DNA of 9,528 nt from Phycisphaerae bacterium (lineage in GTDB: Bacteria; Planctomycetota; Phycisphaerae; JAAYCJ01): contig JAAZAW010000154.1 in the NCBI GenBank assembly GCA_012514125.1, positions 1 through 9,528 on the forward strand, given 5' to 3'. The translations under genes and the position numbers were made by a program. The notes under the pieces were generated by a model. That model was given only the letters and a program-made list of their open reading frames with translations. It was not told where the DNA came from and made no database searches. Shown here piece by piece: positions 1 to 5,907 of this stretch. How positions within the stretch are numbered: the first letter of the stretch is position 1; each line of letters starts with the position of its first letter.

Positions 1-546
1 CAGCCGCCCTTTGCGGGAGTAGCGCGAGTCGAGATCGAGCGTACTTTGGAAGAAGTGAAGATTATCATTCACACGGGACGTCCCGGATTGGTGATTGGTC
101 CCCGTGGAGCCGAAGTGGATAAGCTCAAAGGTGAGCTGGAAGATTTGACGGGCCGTAAGGTGAATGTTGAGATTGTTGAAATCAGCAATCCTGATATTGA
201 CGCTCAGTTGGTGGCCGAATCGATCGGTGAACAGTTAAAACGTCGCGCGGCGTTTCGTCGGGTTCTCAAGCAGAAAGGCGAAGCGGCCTTGGGTTCCGGC
301 GCCAAAGGGATCAAGATTCTGCTGGGCGGACGTCTTGGTGGTGCCGAAATGGCCCGGCGTGAGATGATGGTGATGGGTTCGATTCCGTTACAGACGTTGC
401 AGGCGAATGTTGACTATGGTCTGGCGGTAGCCCGAACCACTTATGGTGCGATAGGGATTCAGGTTTGGGTTTATAAAGGGATGTTCGGTGAAGAGCCGGT
501 TGCGGATAGCCGTGCATCGAAGTTTGGTCGGCGTGGGAAGCGATAA
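1..546 (+). CDS. rpsC: 30S ribosomal protein S3 (uS3), 5' end cut off by window
   Basis: S3 lies at the mRNA entry side of the small-subunit head and binds 16S rRNA. The frame is open from base 1 (QPPFAGVARVEIERT...), so the gene continues upstream; comparison with the E. coli protein suggests about 50 N-terminal residues are missing. 181 residues are visible. The KH domain comes first, with the segment IIIHTGRPGLVIG and the GxxG loop as GPRG at bases 97-108. The C-terminal S3 domain follows, with LGGRLGGAEMARRE and then DYGLAVARTTYGAIGIQVWVYKG. The tail after that is short and basic (KFGRRGKR). A TTG at 46 could be mistaken for a start, but homology clearly runs upstream of it. The next gene, rplP, follows after 66 bases, as in S10 operons. 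Identification is certain; only the true start is outside the window. Confidence 0.97.
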   Translation, partial: QPPFAGVARVEIERTLEEVKIIIHTGRPGLVIGPRGAEVDKLKGELEDLTGRKVNVEIVEISNPDIDAQLVAESIGEQLKRRAAFRRVLKQKGEAALGSGAKGIKILLGGRLGGAEMARREMMVMGSIPLQTLQANVDYGLAVARTTYGAIGIQVWVYKGMFGEEPVADSRASKFGRRGKR

Positions 547-550
547 TCGC
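540..550 (+). other. Small inverted repeat with the rpsC stop codon in its loop
   Basis: GCGA (540-543) and TCGC (547-550) can pair, leaving the stop codon TAA as a three-base loop. No T-tract follows, so it is not an intrinsic terminator. A four-pair stem can easily arise by chance. It is listed because similar repeats cover other stop codons in this window. Confidence 0.3.
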
Positions 551-612
551 GGACTGGGAACGGCGACGATTAAATAAAGATGATGAAGGCATAGGAATAG
601 GGAGTTGCTGTC

Positions 613-1032
613 ATGGCGATGATGCCAAAAAGAGTTAAATATCGGAAGTTTCATAAAGGTCGAATTCATGGTAAGGCGACTCGTGGGAACACGGTTGCGT
701 ATGGTGAATTTGGGCTTCAGACCCTGGAAGCGGGTCGGATTACGGCTCAGCAGATCGAAGCAGGTCGTATGGCTGCGACACATTATCTGCGTCGCGAAGG
801 TCGCGTATTTATTCGGATATTTCCGCATACGTCTTATACCGGCAAGCCGTTGGAAGTTCGTATGGGTAAAGGTAAAGGTGAAGTCGTAGGCTGGATTGCG
901 AAAGTGAAGCCGGGCACTGTATTGTTTGAGATTGGCGGAGTTCCGGAAGAGACGGCCAAAGCCGCTTTTTCCCGCGTAGCGCAGAAGATGCCGGTCATGG
1001 TTCGGTTTGTCACGCGGCAGCATACGGTTTAA
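613..1032 (+). CDS. rplP: 50S ribosomal protein L16 (uL16)
   Basis: L16 sits near the A site and the tRNA elbow on the large subunit and is needed for late 50S assembly. The 139-residue product has the family landmarks in order: PKRVKYRKFHKGR (residues 5-17), the GNTVAYGEFGLQ segment, ITAQQIEAGRMAATHYLRREGRVFIRIFP, then RMGKGKGEVVGWIAKVKPGTVLFEIGGV. The length is normal. The start at ATG 613 is supported by GGGAG at 600-604 with eight bases between; the ATG at 622 would leave seventeen. The N-terminal form MAMMPKR and the TRGNTVAYGEFGLQ version resemble planctomycete L16 as I remember it, which is one basis for the organism guess. It lies between rpsC and rpmC as in standard S10 operons. Confidence 0.97.
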   Translation: MAMMPKRVKYRKFHKGRIHGKATRGNTVAYGEFGLQTLEAGRITAQQIEAGRMAATHYLRREGRVFIRIFPHTSYTGKPLEVRMGKGKGEVVGWIAKVKPGTVLFEIGGVPEETAKAAFSRVAQKMPVMVRFVTRQHTV

Positions 1033-1062
1033 TTTTGAAGTATATGAAGTTGGAAGTAAATT

Positions 1063-1067
1063 AGGAG
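1063..1067 (+). promoter_or_regulatory. Ribosome binding site that decides the rpmC start
   Basis: AGGAG directly abuts ATG 1068, leaving no spacer, but stands six bases before the in-frame GTG at 1074. Normal spacing therefore favours GTG 1074 as the start of L29. Confidence 0.75.
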
Positions 1068-1073
1068 ATGACT

Positions 1074-1307
1074 GTGAAGGTCACTGAGGTAAAAGAGCAT
1101 AGTACCGAAGAGTTAGAAGCTTTACTGCACGATAATCGTCGTAAACTTTTTGATCTTCGGGCCCAGGCGGTGACGGAGAAGATTGAGGATTCCACGGCGG
1201 CCCGGAAGATTCGGAAAGATATTGCCCGAATCATGACGGTTTTGCGGACCCGGAACGTCGCTCATGTGGAAACACAGATACGTCAGCGTGCTAAGGCTAA
1301 GAAATAG
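1074..1307 (+). CDS. rpmC: 50S ribosomal protein L29 (uL29), probable GTG start
   Basis: L29 is a small helical protein at the polypeptide exit tunnel, near the docking site for trigger factor and SRP. From GTG 1074 the product has 77 residues, MKVTEVKEHSTEELEALLHD onward, with the family pattern of a first helix (EELEALLHDNRRKLFDLRAQA) and a second containing ARKIRKDIARIMTVLRTR. The longer reading from ATG 1068 adds only two residues (M-T) but would have its Shine-Dalgarno touching the start codon. The GTG form also matches the usual L29 beginning (MK-x-x-E-[LV]-[RK]). It is a little longer than many L29 proteins because of a basic C-terminal tail (RQRAKAKK). Placed between rplP and rpsQ as expected. 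Identity is sure; the start is likely. Confidence 0.93.
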   Translation: MKVTEVKEHSTEELEALLHDNRRKLFDLRAQAVTEKIEDSTAARKIRKDIARIMTVLRTRNVAHVETQIRQRAKAKK

Positions 1308-1331
1308 TTATAACGATTAAGGTAGTTTAGC

Positions 1332-1345
1332 GGTTCGAAAGAACC
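1332..1345 (+). other. Perfect hairpin with GAAA tetraloop in the rpmC-rpsQ spacer
   Basis: GGTTC (1332-1336), loop GAAA (1337-1340), GAACC (1341-1345): a five-pair stem closed by a GNRA-type tetraloop. It ends 12 bases before the rpsQ Shine-Dalgarno (1358-1362). There is no T-tract, so it is not a terminator. It could be an RNA stability or protein-binding element, or chance. Confidence 0.45.
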
Positions 1346-1370
1346 AAGCGTACAAATAAGGAAGACGTCA

Positions 1371-1664
1371 ATGATGGCTGAAGGTCAGACGCAAGTGCAA
1401 GAAACGAGCAAACGAAAATTACGACGGCTTGATCAGGGAGTTGTGATTGCAGACGGTCGCAACAAGACGATCAAGGTTGCGGTTGAATATATGGTGAAGC
1501 ATTCCCGCTATAACAAGTATCTTCGCAAGCAGATCACTCATCATGTTCATGACGAGCAGAACGAGGCGAAGATTGGGGATACGGTCGAGATTATGGAATG
1601 TCGTCCGATTTCCAAGACGAAGAACTGGCGGATGGTTCGGGTGTTGAAGAAGGCGGAAGTTTAA
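1371..1664 (+). CDS. rpsQ: 30S ribosomal protein S17 (uS17)
   Basis: S17 is a primary 16S rRNA binder in the lower body of the small subunit, with an OB-fold. The 97-residue product has about 15 residues of polar N-terminal extension and then the core: RKLRRLDQGVVIADGRNKTIKVAVEYMVKHSRYNKYL, the HVHDEQNEAKIGDTVEI segment, and the signature ECRPISKTKNWR. The loop commonly read as SDKMDKT is ADGRNKT here. AAGGA at 1358-1362 is eight bases before ATG 1371 and eleven before ATG 1374; I kept 1371, but either start gives the same core. The next gene, rplN, begins 91 bases on, at the classical S10/spc boundary. I saw no convincing promoter or terminator in that spacer. Confidence 0.95.
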   Translation: MMAEGQTQVQETSKRKLRRLDQGVVIADGRNKTIKVAVEYMVKHSRYNKYLRKQITHHVHDEQNEAKIGDTVEIMECRPISKTKNWRMVRVLKKAEV

Positions 1665-1755
1665 GGACACGGCTCGCGGATACGAGTTACGGAAACAGGC
1701 GTAGTAGCGCTCTGGGAAGAAAAATAGTCCAGGGTAGCAGAGTGGAGAAGTCGGA

Positions 1756-2145
1756 ATGATCCAGTTAAACACATACTTAGATGTTGCGGATAATACAGGT
1801 GCCAAGCAGATGATGTGTATCCATGTACACAAGGGTTCAACCGCAGGCTGGGGCAAAAAGACATTAAAGGCGGCGGGTTTGGGCGATGTGATTACCTGTG
1901 CGGTGAAAAAAGCGTTGCCGTCCGGTGAAGTTCAGCAAGGTGCGATGGTCAAGGCTGTTGTGGTTCGGTGCAAGCAAGCGACGCGACGGTCCGACGGAAG
2001 TTATGTCAAGTTTGACACAAACGCCGCAGTGATTATCGACGAAGAGAAGAATCCGAAGGGGACTCGCATTTTTGGAGCGGTGGCGAGGGAACTTCGGGAG
2101 AAGAATTTTATGAAGATCATTTCGTTGGCGAGTGAAGTGGTTTAA
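1756..2145 (+). CDS. rplN: 50S ribosomal protein L14 (uL14), with a short internal insertion
   Basis: L14 is at the subunit interface, where it contacts 16S helix 14 (bridge B8) and L19, and it is the docking site of the silencing factor RsfS. It is the first gene of the spc block. The 129-residue product starts MIQLNTYLDVADNTGAK and ends GTRIFGAVARELREKNFMKIISLASEVV. The family signature region is intact (AVVVRCKQATRRSDGSYVKFDTNAAVII). Bacterial L14 is usually about 122 residues. The extra length lies at residues 29-38 (TAGWGKKTLK), between GS and AGLGDVI, seven residues more than E. coli. GGAG at 1744-1747 is eight bases before the ATG. Identification is certain. Confidence 0.97.
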   Translation: MIQLNTYLDVADNTGAKQMMCIHVHKGSTAGWGKKTLKAAGLGDVITCAVKKALPSGEVQQGAMVKAVVVRCKQATRRSDGSYVKFDTNAAVIIDEEKNPKGTRIFGAVARELREKNFMKIISLASEVV

Positions 2146-2172
2146 ACAGTCAAGGCCGTGTAGAGATTAGAG

Positions 2173-2178
2173 AAGGAG
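2173..2178 (+). promoter_or_regulatory. Ribosome binding site for the GTG start of rplX
   Basis: AAGGAG stands seven bases before GTG 2186, an ideal spacing. No in-frame ATG nearby would fit the L24 N-terminus, so this site fixes a GTG start. Confidence 0.85.
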
Positions 2179-2185
2179 CACTCAG

Positions 2186-2539
2186 GTGCGAGTTATAAAA
2201 GGTGATATCGTAGAAGTACAAGTCGGAAGCCAGGCAGCGGCGGAACGTCCGAACAAAGTCCGCGGCAAAGTATTGCGGGTTATTCCGAAAGATGGGTCCG
2301 TGGTGGTTGAAGGAGTCAATCGGCATTATAAACATGTGAAGCGATCCCAGAAATATCCTCAGGGTGGTCGGGTTCAGCGTGAGATGCCGATCGATTTGTC
2401 GAATGTGCTGCCTGTATGCCCGAAATGTGACAAAGGTGTTCGGGTAGGATACAAAGCGAACGAAGATGGTTCCAAGGTGCGTGTTTGCCGTAAATGCGGA
2501 ACGACCCTTCATCAGCTTCGGAAGGCATCCAAGGTCTAG
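2186..2539 (+). CDS. rplX: 50S ribosomal protein L24 (uL24), GTG start, zinc-ribbon type
   Basis: L24 starts large-subunit assembly on 23S rRNA domain I and later sits at the tunnel exit. The 117-residue product opens MRVIKGDIVEVQVGS, the KOW motif, with GKVLRVIPKDGSVVVEGVN after it. Residues 35-74 include KHVKRSQKYPQGGRVQREMPI, the usual L24 linker. The C-terminal part has two pairs of cysteines, CPKC and CRKC, in the pattern of a zinc ribbon, as many bacterial L24 proteins do. The GTG start is set by the AAGGAG at 2173-2178. The stop codon sits in an eight-base palindrome, GTCTAGAC. Its position between rplN and rplE is the standard order. Confidence 0.96.
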   Translation: MRVIKGDIVEVQVGSQAAAERPNKVRGKVLRVIPKDGSVVVEGVNRHYKHVKRSQKYPQGGRVQREMPIDLSNVLPVCPKCDKGVRVGYKANEDGSKVRVCRKCGTTLHQLRKASKV

Positions 2540-2581
2540 ACGGGATAACGAACAATCGGTCAACGAGACAGGAAGTATAAA

Positions 2582-2590
2582 GAGAGTAAA
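2582..2590 (+). promoter_or_regulatory. Purine-rich translation leader before rplE (GAGAGTAAA)
   Basis: There is no strong AGGAG before rplE. The sequence GAGAGTAAA ends five bases before ATG 2596. The same nine bases precede the ATG at 8938 (before infA) and the ATG of rpmJ, so it looks like this genome's weaker ribosome-binding form. Confidence 0.5.
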
Positions 2591-2595
2591 AAGAC

Positions 2596-3141
2596 ATGGC
2601 AAGGTTACAGGAAAAATATAAGGACGTAGTTTCGCCGGCGTTGCAATCGGAGCTTGGGATTAGTAACGTGTTGGCGGTTCCACGTCTTGTAAAGATTGTG
2701 ATATCGATGGGCATGGGAAGGGCATCGGCTAACAGGCAGTTGCTTGATGCGGCGGCGGCTGAACTGGCGTTGATTGCCGGTCAGAAGCCGTTGGTATGCA
2801 ACGCCCGCAAGAGTGTATCGAACTTCAAGTTGCGGGAAGGGATGGCGATTGGATTGAAAGTGACCCTTCGGGGGCCACGGATGTACGAATTTCTGGATCG
2901 CCTGATCAGTGTTGCCTTGCCCCGTGTTCGGGATTTTCGGGGTTTGAGTCCCAAGGGATTTGATTCCCGGGGAAATTATAATATGGGTATTTCGGAACAG
3001 ACGGTCTTTCCTGAAGTTCCCGCGGATAAGGTTCAGTTTCAGCAGGGTATGAATATTACGATGGTGACGACGACGAAATCGGATGCCCATTCTTTTGCAC
3101 TTTTGCAGAAGTTGGGAATGCCGTTTCGCGACACGAAATAG
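2596..3141 (+). CDS. rplE: 50S ribosomal protein L5 (uL5)
   Basis: L5 binds 5S rRNA and is part of the central protuberance, where it bridges to S13 and contacts P-site tRNA. The 181-residue product has normal length. Landmarks in order: MARLQEKYKDVVSPAL, then VLAVPRLVKIVISMGMG, LALIAGQKPLVCNARKSVSNFKLREGMAIGLKVTLRG, YEFLDRLISVALPRVRDFRGL, and NYNMGISEQTVFPEV. The C-terminal region ITMVTTTKSDAHSFALLQKLGMPF is typical. The MGMG motif, usually NMGLG or NMGVG, and the KSVSNFKLREG loop (commonly KSIAGFKLREG) are mild variants. The rpsN start follows 51 bases after the stop. Identification is certain. Confidence 0.98.
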   Translation: MARLQEKYKDVVSPALQSELGISNVLAVPRLVKIVISMGMGRASANRQLLDAAAAELALIAGQKPLVCNARKSVSNFKLREGMAIGLKVTLRGPRMYEFLDRLISVALPRVRDFRGLSPKGFDSRGNYNMGISEQTVFPEVPADKVQFQQGMNITMVTTTKSDAHSFALLQKLGMPFRDTK

Positions 3142-3192
3142 CCGGTAGGTTAGCGATATAGAGGCTAGTACAGAAATAAGAGAGGGTAGTTG

Positions 3193-3378
3193 ATGGCGAC
3201 GAATGCGTGGATGGCGAAAGTGAAGCGTGAGCCGAAGTTTAAGGTTCGTGGTTATACACGATGTGAACTTTGCGGCAGATCGCATGCGGTGTACCGGAAG
3301 TTTAAGATTTGTCGTATTTGTTTCAGGAAGCTGGCAAACGAGGGCAAGATTCCGGGTGTGAAGAAGTCAAGTTGGTAA
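3193..3378 (+). CDS. rpsN: 30S ribosomal protein S14 type Z (uS14, zinc-binding short form)
   Basis: S14 is in the head of the small subunit and binds 16S rRNA near the A site. This is the short, 61-residue, zinc-binding form: MATNAWMAKVKREPKFKVRG, then YTRCELCGRSHAVYRKFKICRICFRKLA, and the end GKIPGVKKSSW, which is the classic C-terminus of this form. The four zinc ligands are CELC and CRIC. The start is ATG 3193, with GAGGG at 3182-3186 six bases before it. A TTG one codon earlier is also in frame but less likely, and ATG 3193 gives exactly the usual 61 residues. The long zinc-free S14 that replaces this form in proteobacteria is not in this window. Confidence 0.97.
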   Translation: MATNAWMAKVKREPKFKVRGYTRCELCGRSHAVYRKFKICRICFRKLANEGKIPGVKKSSW

Positions 3379-3436
3379 GGAAAAGATCAACGGTTAATTA
3401 AGAAGTTTGTGCAAGTCTGTGGGCTTAAGCACGACC

Positions 3437-3441
3437 AGGAG
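3437..3441 (+). promoter_or_regulatory. Ribosome binding site that decides the rpsH start
   Basis: AGGAG touches ATG 3442 but is six bases before the in-frame ATG 3448. The second gives the family N-terminus MSLSDPIADMLTRIRNG, so 3448 is the start. The arrangement (AGGAG, ATG, one codon, true start) is the same as at rpmC. Confidence 0.85.
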
Positions 3442-3447
3442 ATGAAC

Positions 3448-3846
3448 ATGAGCTTGTCGGATCCTATAGCTGACATGTTAACTCGAATAAGAAACGGCAT
3501 GATGGCCAACGCGAAAGCGATCAATGTGAAGCGGACGAAGGTCTGTGTCAATATAGCCAAAGTGTTGAAAGACGAAGGTTACATTGAAGATTTCGATGTG
3601 ATTGACGATCAGAAGCAAGGGTTGTTACGATTGAAATTACGTTACGGCCCGAACGGAGAGAGAGTCATCCAGAAGATTCAGCGAGAGAGCAAGCCTGGAT
3701 GTCGCGTGTACCGCGGCGTAGGTGAGTTGCCTCGTGTTCTGGATGGATTGGGTGTGGCCATTGTTTCGACGAGTCGCGGTGTGATGAGTGATCGTCAGGC
3801 GCGTGAGATGAACATTGGCGGTGAGTTAATTTGTACGATTTATTAA
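3448..3846 (+). CDS. rpsH: 30S ribosomal protein S8 (uS8)
   Basis: S8 is a primary 16S rRNA binder in the central domain; in E. coli it also represses the spc operon by binding its mRNA. From ATG 3448 the product has 132 residues, the usual length. Landmarks: MSLSDPIADMLTRIRNG at the N-terminus, KVCVNIAKVLKDEGYIEDF, LKLRYGPNGERVIQKIQRESKPG, CRVYRGVGELPRVLDGLGVAIVSTSRGVMSDRQAR and the end GGELICTIY. The serine-rich STSRGVMSD loop is the conserved RNA-binding signature. Reading in-frame sequence upstream to the GTG at 3409 adds 13 residues without family support. I could not identify an S8 operator-like fold in the neighbouring mRNA by eye, so autoregulation is only known from E. coli. Confidence 0.97.
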   Translation: MSLSDPIADMLTRIRNGMMANAKAINVKRTKVCVNIAKVLKDEGYIEDFDVIDDQKQGLLRLKLRYGPNGERVIQKIQRESKPGCRVYRGVGELPRVLDGLGVAIVSTSRGVMSDRQAREMNIGGELICTIY

Positions 3847-3868
3847 ACGAGTATAAGGGCGTAGTACG

Positions 3869-4441
3869 ATGTCCAGATTAGGAAAAAAACCTGTCGCTGT
3901 TCCCGATAAGGTCAAGGTGAACATTACCGGCAATACTGTCGCAACGGAAGGACCGAAAGGGAAGCTTTCGTTAGTATATCGACCGGAAGTCGATGTGACC
4001 TTTGACGCAGAGAACAAGGTCGTTGTTGTGAGTCGCAAAGACGACTCTCGTGAAGCCAAATCTCTTCATGGGTTGACTCGCGCACTTGTCGCGAATATGG
4101 TTGAAGGTGTTTTGAACGGCTATAGTAAGACCATTGAGATTTATGGAACAGGTTATGGTGTGAAGCAGGAAGGCCAAGCGGTCGCACTGACTGTCGGGTA
4201 TGCCAATGTGGTGAAGCTTGATATTCCTCAGGGCGTAACGGTGACCATCGGTGTTCCGCAGGCCAAGTCGAACACCCAGCCGGCGGTTTTTACGATTGCC
4301 GGAGCCGACAAGCAGGTGATTGGAGAGTACGCCGCCCGGATACACCGGGTGAAGAAAACCGAGCCTTACAACGGCAAAGGGATTCGGTACCAGGGTGAAC
4401 ATATTCGTCGGAAGGTTGGTAAGGCTCTTGCAGGCAAGTAG
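3869..4441 (+). CDS. rplF: 50S ribosomal protein L6 (uL6)
   Basis: L6 binds 23S rRNA near the sarcin-ricin loop and the factor-binding site. The 190-residue product has the two repeated L6 domains. The first runs from MSRLGKKPVAVPDKVKVNI through the LHGLTRALVANMVEGV segment. The second contains IEIYGTGYGVKQEGQAVALTVGYAN and the signature EPYNGKGIRYQGEHIRRKVGK. It is some ten residues longer than the common 177-180, partly around PQAKSNTQPAVFTIAGADKQ and at the C-terminal AGK. AAGGG at 3855-3859 is nine bases before the ATG. A hairpin covers its stop codon, and the 109-base gap to rplR is one of the two longest in the window. Confidence 0.97.
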   Translation: MSRLGKKPVAVPDKVKVNITGNTVATEGPKGKLSLVYRPEVDVTFDAENKVVVVSRKDDSREAKSLHGLTRALVANMVEGVLNGYSKTIEIYGTGYGVKQEGQAVALTVGYANVVKLDIPQGVTVTIGVPQAKSNTQPAVFTIAGADKQVIGEYAARIHRVKKTEPYNGKGIRYQGEHIRRKVGKALAGK

Positions 4442-4443
4442 CC
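4423..4443 (+). other. Hairpin over the rplF stop codon
   Basis: GGCTCTTG (4423-4430) can pair with CAAG plus AGCC (4435-4438 and 4440-4443), giving eight pairs with one bulged T at 4439 and a CAGG loop. The stop codon TAG (4439-4441) lies in the 3' arm. No run of T follows, so it is not an intrinsic terminator. A role as a 3'-end stability or processing structure before the 109-base spacer is inference. Confidence 0.45.
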
Positions 4444-4550
4444 AAGGGGCCTGATCGGCGTAAAGTTTGGAATATAGCGTGAATGGGTTTAGTGAGCTAA
4501 GTCGCCCAGAGTGGCAAGTGAATTAGATTAAAGATACGTGAGCGAGAGCA
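4442..4550 (+). other. rplF-rplR spacer, 109 bases, nothing definite
   Basis: This is the second-longest gap here. I see no ORF, tRNA-like fold, T-tract or convincing -35/-10 pair. The region before rplR is purine rich (GCGAGAG at 4542-4548) but lacks a strong Shine-Dalgarno. An internal promoter cannot be excluded. Confidence 0.5.
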
Positions 4551-4919
4551 ATGGATCGACTAGAATTAAAAAATCAAAGAGGATGGCGTCGAAAGATGCG
4601 GGTTCGTCGTTCGATTATGGGGACTCCGTCGAGACCCCGATTGACAGTTCATCGAACAAACAAGCATATTTATGCTCAGGTGATCGATGATATGGCAGGC
4701 AAGACGTTGTGTTCCGCCGCAAGCAACAACAAGGATTTGATGGAACAGTTGAAGCATGGCGGAAACAAGCAGGCTGCAGAAACCGTTGGAACGATGCTAG
4801 CCCAGCGTGCGATCATGCACGGAATAAAACAGGTGGTGTTTGATCGAGGCAGTTTCAGGTATCATGGACGAGTCAAGGCATTGGCTGACGCGGCCAGGAA
4901 AGCAGGGTTGGAGTTTTAG
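4551..4919 (+). CDS. rplR: 50S ribosomal protein L18 (uL18)
   Basis: L18 binds 5S rRNA together with L5 and helps attach it to the 50S central protuberance. The 122-residue product is of normal size. It opens with the basic segment NQRGWRRKMRVRRSIMGTP, then SRPRLTVHRTNKHIYAQVIDD. The 5S-binding domain ends with the conserved FDRGSFRYHGRVKALADAARKAGLEF. The start at 4551 has only a weak purine-rich site (GCGAGAG) before it, but an internal start would lose the basic N-terminus. rpsE starts two bases after the stop codon, and the rpsE ribosome binding site lies inside the rplR 3' end, so the pair is probably translationally coupled. Confidence 0.97.
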   Translation: MDRLELKNQRGWRRKMRVRRSIMGTPSRPRLTVHRTNKHIYAQVIDDMAGKTLCSAASNNKDLMEQLKHGGNKQAAETVGTMLAQRAIMHGIKQVVFDRGSFRYHGRVKALADAARKAGLEF

Positions 4920-4921
4920 GC

Positions 4922-5431
4922 ATGAAAGAAGAGCTAAAAATACCGTTGATGTCGGAAGAGCAGCAACAGCCGTTCGAGGAAACGGTTGTTCGCGTTTATC
5001 GATGTACCAAAGTCGTGAAAGGCGGTCGACGTTTTTCATTTGGTGCGTTGGTGGTCGTTGGTAATCGCGCGGGTCGAGTCGGCATTGGATATGGCAAGGC
5101 CAACGAAGTCCCTGCTGCGGTGGACAAGGCGATTAAGGACGCGAAAAAGAACATGCAACAGGTTGTTCTGAAAGGACGGACGATTCCGCATCGCGTTTGG
5201 GGTCGTTTCGGGTCCAGCAAGGTGATTTTACTTCCTGCGGGTGATGGAACAGGTGTTATCGCCGGTTCGGCCGTCCGCGCGGTGCTGGAATTGGCGGGGA
5301 TTCATGACGTGCTGACGAAATCCTACGGATCTCCGACGCCGAAGAATCTGTGCAAGGCGACGCTGGAAGGTTTGATGAGTTTACGCACGAAAGAACAAAT
5401 CGAAGAGATGCGAGGAGTGAAGGTATCATGA
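4922..5431 (+). CDS. rpsE: 30S ribosomal protein S5 (uS5)
   Basis: S5 lies on the back of the small subunit by the mRNA entrance and contributes to decoding accuracy and mRNA unwinding. The 169-residue product has a polar 20-residue N-terminus. The S5 double-stranded RNA-binding domain follows, VYRCTKVVKGGRRFSFGALVVVG (25-47), then GYGKANEVPAAVDKAIKDAKKN (57-78). The C-terminal domain has RTIPHRVWGRFGSSKVILLPA (86-106), GTGVIAGSAVRAVLELAGI (109-127), and SYGSPTPKNLCKATLEGL (134-151). GGAG at 4909-4912, within rplR, is nine bases before ATG 4922. The last bases overlap the rplO start (ATGA at 5428-5431), and no rpmD lies between. The VVKGGRRFSF version resembles planctomycete S5 as I recall it. 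Confidence 0.97.
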   Translation: MKEELKIPLMSEEQQQPFEETVVRVYRCTKVVKGGRRFSFGALVVVGNRAGRVGIGYGKANEVPAAVDKAIKDAKKNMQQVVLKGRTIPHRVWGRFGSSKVILLPAGDGTGVIAGSAVRAVLELAGIHDVLTKSYGSPTPKNLCKATLEGLMSLRTKEQIEEMRGVKVS

Positions 5432-5907
5432 TGCTCCATGAGATAAATGCAGGAAAAGTTGTCACGCACAAGAAACGCCGTCGCGTCGGTCGAGGCGAAT
5501 CGAGCGGCTGGGGTAAAACTTCCGGTCGCGGGAATAAGGGTATGGGTCAGCATTCGTCCAAGGGGCCGAATATTACCCATGAAGGTGGCGCGACGCCTTA
5601 TTATCGGAAGATGCCCAAACGCGGGTTTTCGAATTTTGCGTTTCGGAAGGAATATCGCGGGATCAATATCGCCACGCTCGACGAGCTTTTTGAAGCGGAT
5701 CAGGTGGTTGATTTGGACGCCATGGAAAAGGCAAATTTGATCAGCGTTCGAAAAGGTTCGACAGGGTTGGTCAAGATTCTTGCCCATGGAACACTGACCA
5801 AGCCTTTGACGGTGAAGGCGCACAAGTTCAGCGAAAAAGCGGCTGAGGCGATCAAAGCGGCAGGTGGTCAGGTCGAAGTGATTGGAAAGCAGGCGGCGCA
5901 GCAGTAA
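5428..5907 (+). CDS. rplO: 50S ribosomal protein L15 (uL15)
   Basis: L15 is a late-assembly 23S rRNA binder with a long extended N-terminal tail. From ATG 5428 the product has 159 residues: MMLHEINAGKVVTHKKRRRVGRGESSGWGKTSGRGNKGMG, then the conserved EGGATPYYRKMPKRGFSNF, and a globular C-terminal part ending AAGGQVEVIGKQAAQQ. ATG 5428 overlaps the rpsE stop as ATGA, a typical coupling arrangement. The ATG at 5431 is equally placed relative to AAGG (5420-5423), so the first residue is uncertain by one. An in-frame non-ATG start near 5350 would add 26 residues lying inside the rpsE gene and without family support. The stop codon lies in the loop of a small inverted repeat, and a 123-base spacer follows before secY. 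Confidence 0.96.
   Translation: MMLHEINAGKVVTHKKRRRVGRGESSGWGKTSGRGNKGMGQHSSKGPNITHEGGATPYYRKMPKRGFSNFAFRKEYRGINIATLDELFEADQVVDLDAMEKANLISVRKGSTGLVKILAHGTLTKPLTVKAHKFSEKAAEAIKAAGGQVEVIGKQAAQQ

Noticed and set aside
1331..1346. tRNA T-arm-like sequence (GGTTCGAA) in the rpmC-rpsQ spacer
   Set aside because: There is no acceptor, D or anticodon arm around it, and the GAAA loop pairs differently from a T-loop.
1665..1755. S10/spc boundary promoter or terminator
   Set aside because: I looked for a -35/-10 pair and for a stem with a T-tract in this 91-base gap and found neither; the pairing of CTCTG with CAGAG nearby is weak.
3409..3447. GTG start of rpsH 13 codons upstream
   Set aside because: The extra residues have no family support, and AGGAG is spaced correctly for ATG 3448.
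5350..5427. Extended rplO start about 26 codons upstream
   Set aside because: It needs a non-ATG start inside rpsE, and the added residues do not match the L15 N-terminus. The ATGA overlap gives a better start.
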